From Elusimicrobiota bacterium (GTDB lineage: Bacteria > Elusimicrobiota > Elusimicrobia > UBA1565): a stretch of 64,000 nucleotides of DNA. Shown one piece after another: positions 8,510 to 17,899 of the stretch (its first letter is position 1; each line of letters starts with the position of its first letter). The translations under genes and the position numbers were made by a program. The notes under the pieces were generated by a model, which was not told where the DNA came from, made no database searches, and was given only the letters and a program-made list of their open reading frames with translations. The stretch lies in the NCBI GenBank assembly GCA_016196755.1, contig JACPXC010000001.1:62001-126000 (forward strand), given 5' to 3'.

Positions 8510-9964
8510 ATGGACACCCAGAACGGCTCCGGCGTGAAGATCCCCGAGATCCGCGGCACGGTGCGGCGGCGCGACGACGGGCGCGGCGCCGGGGTCGGCC
8601 TCCTGGCGAGGCTGGGCCTGGGCGGCGGGGCCGCCTCCAGCGGCAGCCTGGCCGCCGGCGGCGGGCTTCTGGCCGGGAAGGCCGGGGTCGTGGCGCTGGT
8701 GCTGGCCGGTTCCTCGGTGGCGGCCGGGCTGGGGCTCATCAGCTTCTCGGGCGACGGCCGGGGGCCGTCGCCCGCCGCCTCGTTCTTCGCCCGCACCGAG
8801 GGCTCCGCCCCGCCGTCCGACTCCTTCGAGGCGGCCTCCAGCCTGCCCGCCCAGCCGGCCGGCGAGGTCTCCGCGTCGCTCGAGAATTTCAACAAGGCCA
8901 ACGCGGGGGCGGTGACCGACCCGTACGCGGTCCCCAAGGCCGACGAGATCAAGGATGCCGCCGCACCGGCACAGACGGCGGGTGCGGTCCCCGACAATAC
9001 CACGACTCCGTCGGCGGGTACCGCGCCGCCCGCGGCGGCGCCCTTGCGGAAGCTGGTCAAGTCCTCCGGCTTCTCCGGCGCGGCCGGCGGCGGCTCGAGC
9101 GGGGCCGCGGGCGGCGGGGCCGTCTCGGCCCGGGCGCCGGGCGGCGCGGGCGGCGCCTTCAACCGCTCGGCCGCGGGCGCGGCCGCGGCACGGCGCTCAG
9201 GGGGACGCTCGGCGGCCGGCGCCCAGCGCGCTTCTTCGATCACCCGCGCCGGCGGCGCCACCGGCCAACTGCGCGCCCACAGCGGCGTGCTCAAGCGCGG
9301 CCTCGGCGGGGCGAAGCTCTCCAGCGCCGGCACCGGGACGGTGATGGACGGCTCCGGTCACGTGGGGAGCATCGGCTCCACGGGCGGACAGATCGCGGGC
9401 GGCGGCACAGGCGCGGGCGCCAAGGGCGTCGACTCCAGCGCCTCGAAGACGGTGAGCCAGAACCTCAAGGAGGTTGAGCCGCCGCCGGCCCCCGAGGCGG
9501 CCAGCAAGGGCGAGAACAAGACCAAGTACCAGAAGATGATGATGATCGGCGTGGCCTCGATCGCGGTGGCTATCGGACTCCTCCTCATGATGGGCTTGAT
9601 CAAGAAGAAGATCGAGGCGCTCATCCCGGCCGCCGAGGCCGACATGACGCAGGTCATCCGGGGGAAGATCATGGCCCTCTACGCCAAGGCCAAGATCCTC
9701 GCCATCGCAGCCACGGCCGCGGCCGGCGTGGCCACGGCGATGGGGATCTCCATCATGCAGAAGTTTCCCTCCGAGAAGATGCCCGGCATGATCCTGACCG
9801 GCGTGGGCGCCTTCCTGACCATGCAGGCGGCCTATAAGATGTACCAACTCTACAGCGTCGAGAAGGCCGACGAGTCGACCCTGTCGGTGGCGAAGGCCAA
9901 GGAGATCACCACCTCGTTTGACGGCTTCAATCTGATGAAGACGCTGGGCCTGGGCGCCTCTTGA
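8510..9964 (+). CDS. Array family member B: Ala/Gly-rich membrane protein
   Basis: VKIPEIRGTVRRRDDGRGAGVGLL; SLENFNKANAGAVTDPYA; GATGQLRAHSG; ENKTKYQKMMMIG; C-terminal TM segments. Confidence 0.75.
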   Translation: MDTQNGSGVKIPEIRGTVRRRDDGRGAGVGLLARLGLGGGAASSGSLAAGGGLLAGKAGVVALVLAGSSVAAGLGLISFSGDGRGPSPAASFFARTEGSAPPSDSFEAASSLPAQPAGEVSASLENFNKANAGAVTDPYAVPKADEIKDAAAPAQTAGAVPDNTTTPSAGTAPPAAAPLRKLVKSSGFSGAAGGGSSGAAGGGAVSARAPGGAGGAFNRSAAGAAAARRSGGRSAAGAQRASSITRAGGATGQLRAHSGVLKRGLGGAKLSSAGTGTVMDGSGHVGSIGSTGGQIAGGGTGAGAKGVDSSASKTVSQNLKEVEPPPAPEAASKGENKTKYQKMMMIGVASIAVAIGLLLMMGLIKKKIEALIPAAEADMTQVIRGKIMALYAKAKILAIAATAAAGVATAMGISIMQKFPSEKMPGMILTGVGAFLTMQAAYKMYQLYSVEKADESTLSVAKAKEITTSFDGFNLMKTLGLGAS

Positions 9965-9983
9965 GGGGCTTTTGGGGGATACG

Positions 9984-11420
9984 ATGAGCGACACTTCCAC
10001 CGAAAAGGACGAGGAGAAGAAGGGCGCGGGCGTCCCGGCTTGGATGACCGGCACCGCTCGCGTGGGCTCCGGCGCCGGCGGCGGCTCCTCGGCCGCGGGC
10101 GGCGGCTTGGCCCGCTTCCTCGCCCTGGCCACCGCCCCCAAGGCCATCGTCGCCTTGACCGTGGCGGGCGGCCTGGCGGTCGGGATGGGCATCGTCAACT
10201 CGATCGCCGACCCCAAGGAGCCTTCCCTGGGCCAGCGCTTTCATAAGGAGCGGGTCAGGACGGATGGCCGCTCGGACCTGCCCGGCATGGAACGGCCGGG
10301 GGAATCGGCCCTCAACATGGCCCAGAAGGCCAACACCGGCTTCTATACCGACCCGAACGCCTCGGCTCCGCCGCCGGACTCCGAATCGCCTGCCGTCGAT
10401 GCTCCGGCCGACCCGGCCCTGCCCGAAGGCGCGGCCCAAGGCGCCGCCGTGGACCCGGCCGGCGCGGCCGAGCAGATGGCCGCCGCCCTGGGCGGGCAGC
10501 AGTCGTCGAAGGCCGGCGGCAAGTTCGGCAAGCTCTCGTCGAGCGTGGGCGGCGCGCGCGGGGTGATGGCCGGCGGCGCCGGCCTCGCGGGGGGCATCGG
10601 CGGCAGCTTCAAGCAGAACCTGTCCAACTCGCGCTCGGGCGACCTTAGGGGCTTTGCGGGCGCCAACCGCGCGCAGGCGACGCGCGGCAAGCTCAGCGCG
10701 CGCAACCTAGGCAAGAGCTCCCTGAAGGGGGCGACGGCCAAGCGGCTCGACAAGATGAATCGCGCGATGGGCAAAGTGGGGGCCACGAGCGCCGACGCCG
10801 CGGCGGCCACGCATACCCGCCAGTGGGAATCGGCTTCTCCGACCGGCGCGGGGATCAGCGGCGCCGGCGCCTCGGGCGGGGCCACCGCCGGCGGGCAGTT
10901 CAGCGAGGAGGAAGGCGTCGGCGGCGGCGGGCCGCTCGACCAGAACACCTCGAGCCCGAGCAGCGCCGCCCCGGTAGCCGACGTCAACGGCAGCAACCAG
11001 ACCCAATATCAGTCCCAGATGACCATGGCCAAGGGCCTGCTGATGATGGCGTCGGCGATCATCACGATCATCGGGATCATCTCGATCATCCGCGACGGCA
11101 TGAGCGCCACGGTCTTCGGCGCCGGCGTCGCCGCGGGGCTTCTGGCCCTGCAGAAGGTCATGCTGCTGGCGGCCATGGGCATGGCCAGCGCGGCGGCGGT
11201 GATAGGGGCCACGATAGGCTCGAAATACGGCCAAGGCCAGCAGGGGGCGATCGTCGCCCTGGGCGGCACGATCACGGCCGTGGCCGCGGGCGCGGCGATG
11301 GTGGCGCCGAAGATGCCGGCCTGGCTTCTGGTGCTGGGCGGCATCGTCGGCCTCGCCGCGCCGCTTATGGGCGGCGGCGGAAAGACCGCGGACCGGTCGG
11401 ACATCTCGGCGAACGGATAA
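9984..11420 (+). CDS. Array family member C: Ala/Gly-rich membrane protein
   Basis: STEKDEEKKGAGVPAW; ALNMAQKANTGFYTDPNA; SNQTQYQSQMTMAKGLLMMASAI; C-terminal module AAMGMASAAAVIGATIGSKYGQGQQGAIVALGGTITAVAAGAAM. Confidence 0.75.
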   Translation: MSDTSTEKDEEKKGAGVPAWMTGTARVGSGAGGGSSAAGGGLARFLALATAPKAIVALTVAGGLAVGMGIVNSIADPKEPSLGQRFHKERVRTDGRSDLPGMERPGESALNMAQKANTGFYTDPNASAPPPDSESPAVDAPADPALPEGAAQGAAVDPAGAAEQMAAALGGQQSSKAGGKFGKLSSSVGGARGVMAGGAGLAGGIGGSFKQNLSNSRSGDLRGFAGANRAQATRGKLSARNLGKSSLKGATAKRLDKMNRAMGKVGATSADAAAATHTRQWESASPTGAGISGAGASGGATAGGQFSEEEGVGGGGPLDQNTSSPSSAAPVADVNGSNQTQYQSQMTMAKGLLMMASAIITIIGIISIIRDGMSATVFGAGVAAGLLALQKVMLLAAMGMASAAAVIGATIGSKYGQGQQGAIVALGGTITAVAAGAAMVAPKMPAWLLVLGGIVGLAAPLMGGGGKTADRSDISANG

Positions 11421-11435
11421 CTAAGGAGAACGGCC

Positions 11436-12986
11436 ATGACTCCCCCTAAAGGCAAGTCGGCGGGCGAACAGGACCTCCTCGTGGACCTCGGTTCCGAGGC
11501 CTACCGGACGCCTCCCGACATCCCGACCCTCAAGGAAAAAGAGAAGGAGAAGAAGGGCGGGGGCGTCGTGTTCACGGGCGCGACACCGTCGACGAGCGGG
11601 GGGGGCTTCCTCTCGCGCTGGTTCGGGGTCGGCGGCGGCAGCGGCGGCAGCATGGCGGCGCGCGGCGGGATAGCCACGGTGGGCAAGACCGGCCTCGGCG
11701 TCGCCGGCAAGGGCTTCGGGCCGATGTTCGTGAACTTCCTCGCCTCCAACCTCGGGACCCTGCTCCTGACGGGCATCATCACCGGCGGTGCCGTGTACAC
11801 GCTGTATTCGCTGGGGATGAGCGCTATGGCCGACGCTCCAGCCAAGACCAGCGTCTTCCCGTCCTCGGGCGCTAGCGCCGCGGCCGCGTCGTCGGACGAC
11901 GGCGAGGGGGCCCGGGTCGACGCTTCGGGGCTGAGCTATTTCCAGACCGCCAACTCGGGCGGGGCCTTCGCCGATCCGGAACTGGCCAAGGTCAAGGACG
12001 GGGCCAACGCCGAGAAGGTCGCCGAGGTCAAGAGCGGCGAGGAGACGAAGGTCCCGGATGCGGCGCCGCCGCCCGACGGCGGCCCGCAGATCGCCGACGC
12101 CCTGGCCAAGACGCTCGAGAAGCCCAAGATGATCGCCGGCCGGCCGGGCGGCGCACTCGGCAAGGGCAACGGCCTGGCCGGGGGGAGTGGTCTGGCCGGC
12201 GGGATGACCAAGAAGTTCGACCCGCAGCCGGCGAACATGGGGAAGGTCACCGCGCCGATGCGGCGCGGCACCGATGCCAAGCTGACCGCCCGCCGCATGT
12301 CGCCGGTCAACCGCGCCAAGGGCGGCTCGATGGGACAGCTCAAGGTCGCCAACGGCCTCTCGCGAAAGGCCCTGGGCTCCACCTCGGCGGAGGGCCAGTC
12401 CTTCACGGCCGCGGAGGCCTTCAACACCGCGCCTCCGGCGCAGGGAGCCAAGGGCCTGGAGGCGGGCATGGGGGCGGGGACCGACGGCTCCGGAGTCGGA
12501 CCCAGCGACTCGGGAGACGGCGGCCCGCTGGGCACCGCGAACCCTCCCGAGGCCCCGCAGCCCGGCCAGCAGGAGGACAAGTCCCCCTACTCGTCGGCCT
12601 TGATGGCGGCGATGGCTCTGCTGATGACCGCCTCGAGCATCATCCTGATCATCGGCGTCCTGGCCCTCATCAAGAACATGCCGATCATCGGCGTGATCGC
12701 CACGATGTGGCAAAAGATCCTCTATGGCGCGGCCATCGGCATGGCGGCCTCGGCCTCGGCGATCGGCGCCATGGTGGCGGGCCAGCAGGGCCAGAAGGAC
12801 CAGGGGCTCATGGTCACCATCGGCGGCGCCATCACGGCGGGGGCCGCCACCGCGGCCTTGGCCATGCCGGGGCCGACCTCGGCCTGGGTGGCGGTGCTGG
12901 GCGGCATCGCGGGGATCGGGGCCTCGATCGGCTCGCTGCTCCTGCCGATGATGAAGGGCGGCGGGGCGGGCGGGGCGGCGAAGTAG
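11436..12986 (+). CDS. Array family member D: Ala/Gly-rich membrane protein
   Basis: PPDIPTLKEKEKEKKGGGVVF; LSYFQTANSGGAFADPELA; SMGQLKVANGLSRKA; C-terminal module AAIGMAASASAIGAMVAGQQGQKDQGLMVTIGGAITAGAATAAL aligned to member C; SD taaggag. Confidence 0.8.
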   Translation: MTPPKGKSAGEQDLLVDLGSEAYRTPPDIPTLKEKEKEKKGGGVVFTGATPSTSGGGFLSRWFGVGGGSGGSMAARGGIATVGKTGLGVAGKGFGPMFVNFLASNLGTLLLTGIITGGAVYTLYSLGMSAMADAPAKTSVFPSSGASAAAASSDDGEGARVDASGLSYFQTANSGGAFADPELAKVKDGANAEKVAEVKSGEETKVPDAAPPPDGGPQIADALAKTLEKPKMIAGRPGGALGKGNGLAGGSGLAGGMTKKFDPQPANMGKVTAPMRRGTDAKLTARRMSPVNRAKGGSMGQLKVANGLSRKALGSTSAEGQSFTAAEAFNTAPPAQGAKGLEAGMGAGTDGSGVGPSDSGDGGPLGTANPPEAPQPGQQEDKSPYSSALMAAMALLMTASSIILIIGVLALIKNMPIIGVIATMWQKILYGAAIGMAASASAIGAMVAGQQGQKDQGLMVTIGGAITAGAATAALAMPGPTSAWVAVLGGIAGIGASIGSLLLPMMKGGGAGGAAK

Positions 12987-12996
12987 GGGGAGTCCC

Positions 12997-14424
12997 ATGG
13001 GCGAACAGACCAACGGCTTCGACCAGAACGGACGCGGGACGCTGGACGCGCCCGGCGCGGTCGAGCCCGATATCCCGGTATTAAAGAAGAAGGAGAAAGA
13101 AAAGAAGGGCGCCGGGGTCGTCCTCCCCGCGGCCGTTGCCCCGGCCGCGGTGCTGACCGCCGGGCAGGGGCTCGGCAAGCTCGGCATCGCCGCGCTGGCC
13201 CTGGGCGTGGGCGGCGTGGGGATGATCGGCCTCGGGATGGTGCGCCAAAAGGCTCCCACCGGTCCCGACACTCCCCAACTCGAGGCCCTGTCCTCGAACA
13301 TCGCCGTGGGGCGCCGCAATGCCACCGGCTCCAAGTCGCTCTCCTATATGGCCGAGGCCGGCTCGGGCCAGCTCAAGTGGGAGGACCCGAACAAGGCCGC
13401 GGCGAAGGGCCCTGAGAAGACCTCCGACGCCCCGGCCGACGTCGCGGAGCCGGCGGCCGCCTCCGACGACACCGAGGAGGCGATGCCCGACCCGGGGCTC
13501 GACAAGCCGGAGATGGCGCACAACCTCTCAGGGGCGAGGCTGTCGAGCGGCCTCGGCGGCGCGGGGTCCTTCGGGAAGAACAACATCTTCGCCAAGGGCA
13601 CCGGCTTCAACGTAAAAGGGCTGAGCCCCAAACCAAAGAGCGACCTGGCCGCGTCCAGGCTCAGCGCTCAGCGGAGCAATCTGTCCGCGGCTCGCCGCGG
13701 ACGCAACAACCTCTCGGCCAAGTCTCTGAGCACCAACAAGATCCTGACCGGCAAGACGATCGGCCAGCTCAAGTTCGCGGGTGCGCGCTCGGCGACCGCC
13801 AAGAGCGCCGGCGACACCGGGGCCGCCTCGACCTACGCGGCGGACGCCTTCGACCAGACCAAGACCGGCGCAGGCACCCTCGAGACCGGCGGCTCCTTGG
13901 GCGAAGGCCTCGGCGGGACCATCAGCCCGCCCGGCACCGGGGCGCCGGATACGACCACCGAGGCCTGTCCGTCGGGCTACTCGGGGGGCGAGGGCGGCGG
14001 TTGCGTGCCGCCGGACATCGCCAACGGCGTCAACCAGACCCGCTACCAGGGGCTGGTCGACGGCGCCAGGCAGATGCAGACCCAGTCCAAGACGATGTTC
14101 CTGATCTCGGTGATCCTGATGGCGCTCGGGGCCGTCCTCATGTTCTTTCTTCCCCCGGTCGGCGCCATCCTCCTCGCCTTGGGGCTCATGCTCATGATGA
14201 TGGCTCGCCAGATGGGCAACCAAGCCAAGCAGATGGGACAGATGATCGACTCGGCCTACGGCCAGCAGGAGCAGGGGCAGATCATCCAGCGCGCAGGCGA
14301 CGACGCCCAGGGCGGGGAGAACTCGGGGAATAATGACGAGCGCGCCGAGTCCATCGAGCAGAAGCTCAACAAGGACCGCGTCGACGAGCACACCAACGAC
14401 GCCGGCTTCACGGTGACCCCTTGA
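12997..14424 (+). CDS. Array family member E: Ala/Gly-rich membrane protein
   Basis: EPDIPVLKKKEKEKKGAGVVL; SLSYMAEAGSGQLKWEDPNKA; TIGQLKFAGARS; VNQTRYQGLVDGARQM; AYGQQEQGQII. Confidence 0.8.
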   Translation: MGEQTNGFDQNGRGTLDAPGAVEPDIPVLKKKEKEKKGAGVVLPAAVAPAAVLTAGQGLGKLGIAALALGVGGVGMIGLGMVRQKAPTGPDTPQLEALSSNIAVGRRNATGSKSLSYMAEAGSGQLKWEDPNKAAAKGPEKTSDAPADVAEPAAASDDTEEAMPDPGLDKPEMAHNLSGARLSSGLGGAGSFGKNNIFAKGTGFNVKGLSPKPKSDLAASRLSAQRSNLSAARRGRNNLSAKSLSTNKILTGKTIGQLKFAGARSATAKSAGDTGAASTYAADAFDQTKTGAGTLETGGSLGEGLGGTISPPGTGAPDTTTEACPSGYSGGEGGGCVPPDIANGVNQTRYQGLVDGARQMQTQSKTMFLISVILMALGAVLMFFLPPVGAILLALGLMLMMMARQMGNQAKQMGQMIDSAYGQQEQGQIIQRAGDDAQGGENSGNNDERAESIEQKLNKDRVDEHTNDAGFTVTP

Positions 14425-14669
14425 CCCTGCCCGAGGGCACCAAGACGCGCCTGGGAAAAGCCCTCGGCGCCGGCCTCTGGGCCGGCGCCGTCATGGGCTC
14501 GGCGTATACGCTCTGGAACGCCGGACGCTACGAGGCCACCCTGACGGGCCTCACCGACAAGGCGCTGATGGACGCCCTCATCACCTGCTGCGTGTCCGCC
14601 CCTCTGGGCTGGGCCTTCTGGGCGGGATTCATCCTCAAGGACAAGGCCGCGCCCAGCCCCGTCAGCTGA
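14421..14669 (+). CDS. Small two-TM protein, TTG start overlapping previous stop
   Basis: 82 aa, two hydrophobic segments, TTGA overlap with member E; same-strand end of array. Confidence 0.5.
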   Translation: MTLPEGTKTRLGKALGAGLWAGAVMGSAYTLWNAGRYEATLTGLTDKALMDALITCCVSAPLGWAFWAGFILKDKAAPSPVS

Positions 14670-16164
14670 CGCCTTCCAGCGCGGCGGTCAGCTCGGCGGC
14701 GCTGTGGAAGCGTCGGGCCACCTCGGCTTCCAACCCGCGCCGCACGACGGCGTCCAACGCCGCCGGGAGGCCGGGGCAGGCTTGGCTGGGGGGGATGTAG
14801 GCCATCTCCCGCTTCTGGGCCAGGAAGTTCGGCCCCTCGAAGGGCAGCCGCCCGGTCAGCATCTCATAGAGGCAAACGGTCAGCGAGTAGACGTCAGACT
14901 CGCGCGAGACGGTGCCGAGTTCCTGCTCCGGCGACATGTAGGGCGGCGTGCCCCAGGCGTCCGCCTTGGTGAGCCGCGCCACGGTCTTCTTGGCTTGGTG
15001 GGCTATGCCGAAGTCCATGACTTTGACGGTGCCGTCGTCGGAGAGCATGACGTTGGAGGGCTTCAGGTCGCGGTGGATGACCTTGTTGGCATGGGCGTAG
15101 TCGAGGCCGGCAGCGACCCCGCGCAGCACGCGGCGCGCCTCATCGAGGGAAAGGCGCTCGGTCTCCTCGATGACCGCGCTCAAGGGACGCCCCAGCACGA
15201 ACTCGAAGACCAGATAGAGGATCGTGCCCTCGCGGAAGATGTGGTGGATGGCCACGAGGTTGGGATGCTTGAGTTGGGCCACGAGGCGGGCCTCGGCCAT
15301 GAACATGTCGAGCTCCCTCCGATTGGCCGAGACCTCGTCGCGCATGCGTTTGATGGCCACCTTGCGGTTTAAGGCCATGTCCGTGGCCTCGTAGACGACG
15401 CCCATCCCTCCTCGGCCCAGTTCGCCGTCGACCCGGAAATTGCCCCCCAAGGTGTTGGGGGGGGGCAGCTGGCCGACGGGACCCGAGAGCAGGGCTCCGG
15501 AGGCGGGACCCGACAGCGCGCCGCCGGGAGGGGGGATGGTGGGAAGGCCCTGGGGCGCGGCGGTGGGGTAGGCCGCCACGGTGACGGGCTCGGACTTGCG
15601 TCGGGCCAGCCAGACCGCGACGACGATGAAGACGGCGGCAAGGCCGCCTACGGCGGCATAGACCATGCGCGTGTTGCGGCGCTGGTGCCAGGAGCGCTCG
15701 AAGTCGACGTAGTGGTTTTGGGCCGCCCCGAGCTCATCGTCGACCCGGCGGCGGTAGGAGCGCACCTTGGCCTTGATGTCCTCGTTGACGACGGCTTGGC
15801 CGGCGCGCTCCAGCGAGGCCTGCGAGGGCTTGCGGCGGCCTGCGCCGGAATAGACGCTCATCCCGTCGACGACCATGAGGCTGAAGGTCTGCTTGATGTA
15901 GCCCGTGAGGCGGTCCTCGAGTTCCTTGACCCGGTCGCGGACCGAGGATAGCCCGCGGTGCGCGTCCGTGAAGCGCGCCTTCACGGCAGGCAGGTCCGCC
16001 TCGGGCGTAAACGACGCCCTCACCTCGCGCAAGGTCTCGCGCAGCGGGTCTCCCTCGCGCTGCAGCTCGACGAGTTCGTCGAGGTAGGCCTCGGCGGGGT
16101 TCGCCCCGTTCTCGGCCGCGGCGGCCGGCAGCGTCAGCGCGGCGGCGAGCAGCAGCCTTTTCAC
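14662..16164 (-). CDS. Transmembrane Ser/Thr protein kinase with N-terminal extracytoplasmic coiled-coil region and C-terminal kinase domain
   Basis: GTG start at 16164 (VKRLLLAAALTLPAAAAENG signal-like); TM VYAAVGGLAAVFIVVAVWLARR; kinase motifs GELGRGGMGVVYEA, VAIKRM, VIHRDLKPSNVM, MDFGIAHQ, GTPPYMSPEQ. Confidence 0.9.
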   Translation of the reverse strand: MKRLLLAAALTLPAAAAENGANPAEAYLDELVELQREGDPLRETLREVRASFTPEADLPAVKARFTDAHRGLSSVRDRVKELEDRLTGYIKQTFSLMVVDGMSVYSGAGRRKPSQASLERAGQAVVNEDIKAKVRSYRRRVDDELGAAQNHYVDFERSWHQRRNTRMVYAAVGGLAAVFIVVAVWLARRKSEPVTVAAYPTAAPQGLPTIPPPGGALSGPASGALLSGPVGQLPPPNTLGGNFRVDGELGRGGMGVVYEATDMALNRKVAIKRMRDEVSANRRELDMFMAEARLVAQLKHPNLVAIHHIFREGTILYLVFEFVLGRPLSAVIEETERLSLDEARRVLRGVAAGLDYAHANKVIHRDLKPSNVMLSDDGTVKVMDFGIAHQAKKTVARLTKADAWGTPPYMSPEQELGTVSRESDVYSLTVCLYEMLTGRLPFEGPNFLAQKREMAYIPPSQACPGLPAALDAVVRRGLEAEVARRFHSAAELTAALEGVS

Positions 16165-17780
16165 GCGGCGGTCTCGCGCACGGGAAGAAAGAGCCGGACT
16201 GCGCCCACTCCCTTGATCTCGCGCTCGCCCAGGTCTTCGAACTCGAATGCCCCTCCGACCAGGTCGCGCACGGCCTGCGAGCAGCAGGCGCGGTCCGGCG
16301 GTGCCTGCTTCTCGAGCCGCGAGGCCTGGTTGACCGTGTCGCCCAGTACGCTGTACTCGAGCCGAGCCGCATAACCGATGTTCCCGACCACGGCACGGCC
16401 CGAGTTGACCCCCAGGCGCAGGCGCAAAGGCGAGAGGCGCTTCTCCACGGCCGTCGACCGCCACTTTTCGGGGATGGCCAGCGCCGCGCGCAGGGCTTGC
16501 CCCGCGTAGCGCGCGGGATCGCCGCCCGCCTCGCCCGGCTGGGCCCCGAAGATCCCCATGACGGCGTCGCCGATGAACTTATTGACGTGGCCGCCCTCGG
16601 ACTGGATCGCGCGCGCGACGGTCTCCAGATAGGGGTTGAGGAGCTCGCTGACCTCGCGCGGCGTCTTGGAGCGGCTGAAGGCCGTGAAGCCCTCCATGTC
16701 GACGAAGAGGACCGTCACGTCGCGCTCTTGGACGTCGAGGCCGACCTGTCCGGAGCCGGCGGACTGCTCGACGATGCGCTCGACGACGTCGGGCGCGAAG
16801 TAGCGCGCCATGTTCTCCTCGACGCGAGCCAGCGCCGCCTGCTTCTCGAGCGCCAACTGCAGGCTGATGAGGCTGGCCAGGGCCGAGCCCAGGTAGAGGT
16901 CTCCCTCGGTGAAGGTCCGGCCGTTGCGGCGGTTGTCGAGATAGAGCACGCCCAGGCGCTCGCCCTTGCCCCACAGCGGCAGGAGCAGGCCCGAGCTGAT
17001 GTCGTGCACGCTCTGGCTCTCGGAGCGGTCCTTGAGCCGGGACTGCAGGAAGAACGAGCGGTCGGGCGGCAAGGATGCCAGGAGGGCCGCGCTGAAGGCG
17101 AAGCCGGGCATGCGCCCCAGGTTCTTCTGCCATGCCAGCCGCGCCGCGAAGCCGCCGTCGGGGTGGGCGAGCAGGATCGCGGCCGCCTCGGCGGCCGCGA
17201 TCTTGCTGGTCGCGTAGGCCAAGAGCGCGGTCAGGGATTCCTCGATGCCGGGGATCTGGGCCAGCCTCTGCACCAGCTCGTGGAGCTGGCCGAACTGCTC
17301 CTTGAGGCGCGGGTCGTCGGTCTCGACCTTGAGCGCGGTGCCGGCGGCCACGTCGCGCAGGATCTCGGTGGCGTCGAGCGCCCTGGCTGCGCCTGGGCGG
17401 TCGACGAAGGCGAAGCGCCAAGGGCCGGCCTCAAGCACGTCCCCGGCCCTGAGCGGCACCGCGCCGGATACCCGGCGGCCGTTGACGCGCGTGCCCGTGA
17501 TGCTGGGCTTGGGGCGGCCGGTGTCGGGCTCGGCGGAGGGGCTCCCGTCGGCGACGGACCAGCCGGCTTCGGTCTCCAGGAGATGGCAGTGGCGGCGGCT
17601 GGTCTGGGAGCGCAGCGCCTCGCTCTCGGGCAGAACCAGGTGGCAATCGGAGGCGCGGCCGATGACGAAAGGCGAGGCGGCGGGCGCGCAGGACGGCTCT
17701 CCCGGCCCCGATTCCCGAAGCTGCCACCGTCCCTCGCCGGCGGCGGCAAGGACCGCTCCATCCAAGGCCTCCAGCTCCAT
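16161..17780 (-). CDS. FHA-GAF-class III adenylate/guanylate cyclase
   Basis: FHA-like FVIGRASDCHLVLPESE..SRRHCHL..GTRVNGRRV; GAF-like middle; cyclase RDVTVLFVDMEGFTAFSR...VNKFIGDAVMGIFGA...LRLGVNSGRAVVGNIGYAARLEYSVLGDTVNQASRLE. Confidence 0.9.
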   Translation of the reverse strand: MELEALDGAVLAAAGEGRWQLRESGPGEPSCAPAASPFVIGRASDCHLVLPESEALRSQTSRRHCHLLETEAGWSVADGSPSAEPDTGRPKPSITGTRVNGRRVSGAVPLRAGDVLEAGPWRFAFVDRPGAARALDATEILRDVAAGTALKVETDDPRLKEQFGQLHELVQRLAQIPGIEESLTALLAYATSKIAAAEAAAILLAHPDGGFAARLAWQKNLGRMPGFAFSAALLASLPPDRSFFLQSRLKDRSESQSVHDISSGLLLPLWGKGERLGVLYLDNRRNGRTFTEGDLYLGSALASLISLQLALEKQAALARVEENMARYFAPDVVERIVEQSAGSGQVGLDVQERDVTVLFVDMEGFTAFSRSKTPREVSELLNPYLETVARAIQSEGGHVNKFIGDAVMGIFGAQPGEAGGDPARYAGQALRAALAIPEKWRSTAVEKRLSPLRLRLGVNSGRAVVGNIGYAARLEYSVLGDTVNQASRLEKQAPPDRACCSQAVRDLVGGAFEFEDLGEREIKGVGAVRLFLPVRETAA

Positions 17781-17856
17781 GCCCGGAGTTTAGCCGAGTT
17801 TGCCGGATGCCGCAACGCCGCCTTGAGATTATATAGGTCTAAGGACCTAAGGACCC

Positions 17857-17885
17857 TTGACACCTAGGGCCCGGGTCTCTACACT
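17857..17885 (+). promoter_or_regulatory. Sigma70-like promoter TTGACA-N17-TACACT
   Basis: TTGACA 17857-17862, 17-nt spacer, TACACT 17880-17885. Confidence 0.75.
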
Positions 17886-17899
17886 CATAGAGAACGCCC

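Noticed and set aside
11421-13334. 637-aa minus-strand ORF across array members D/E
   Set aside because: Antisense artefact; spans two genes and the Shine-Dalgarno sequence of the second
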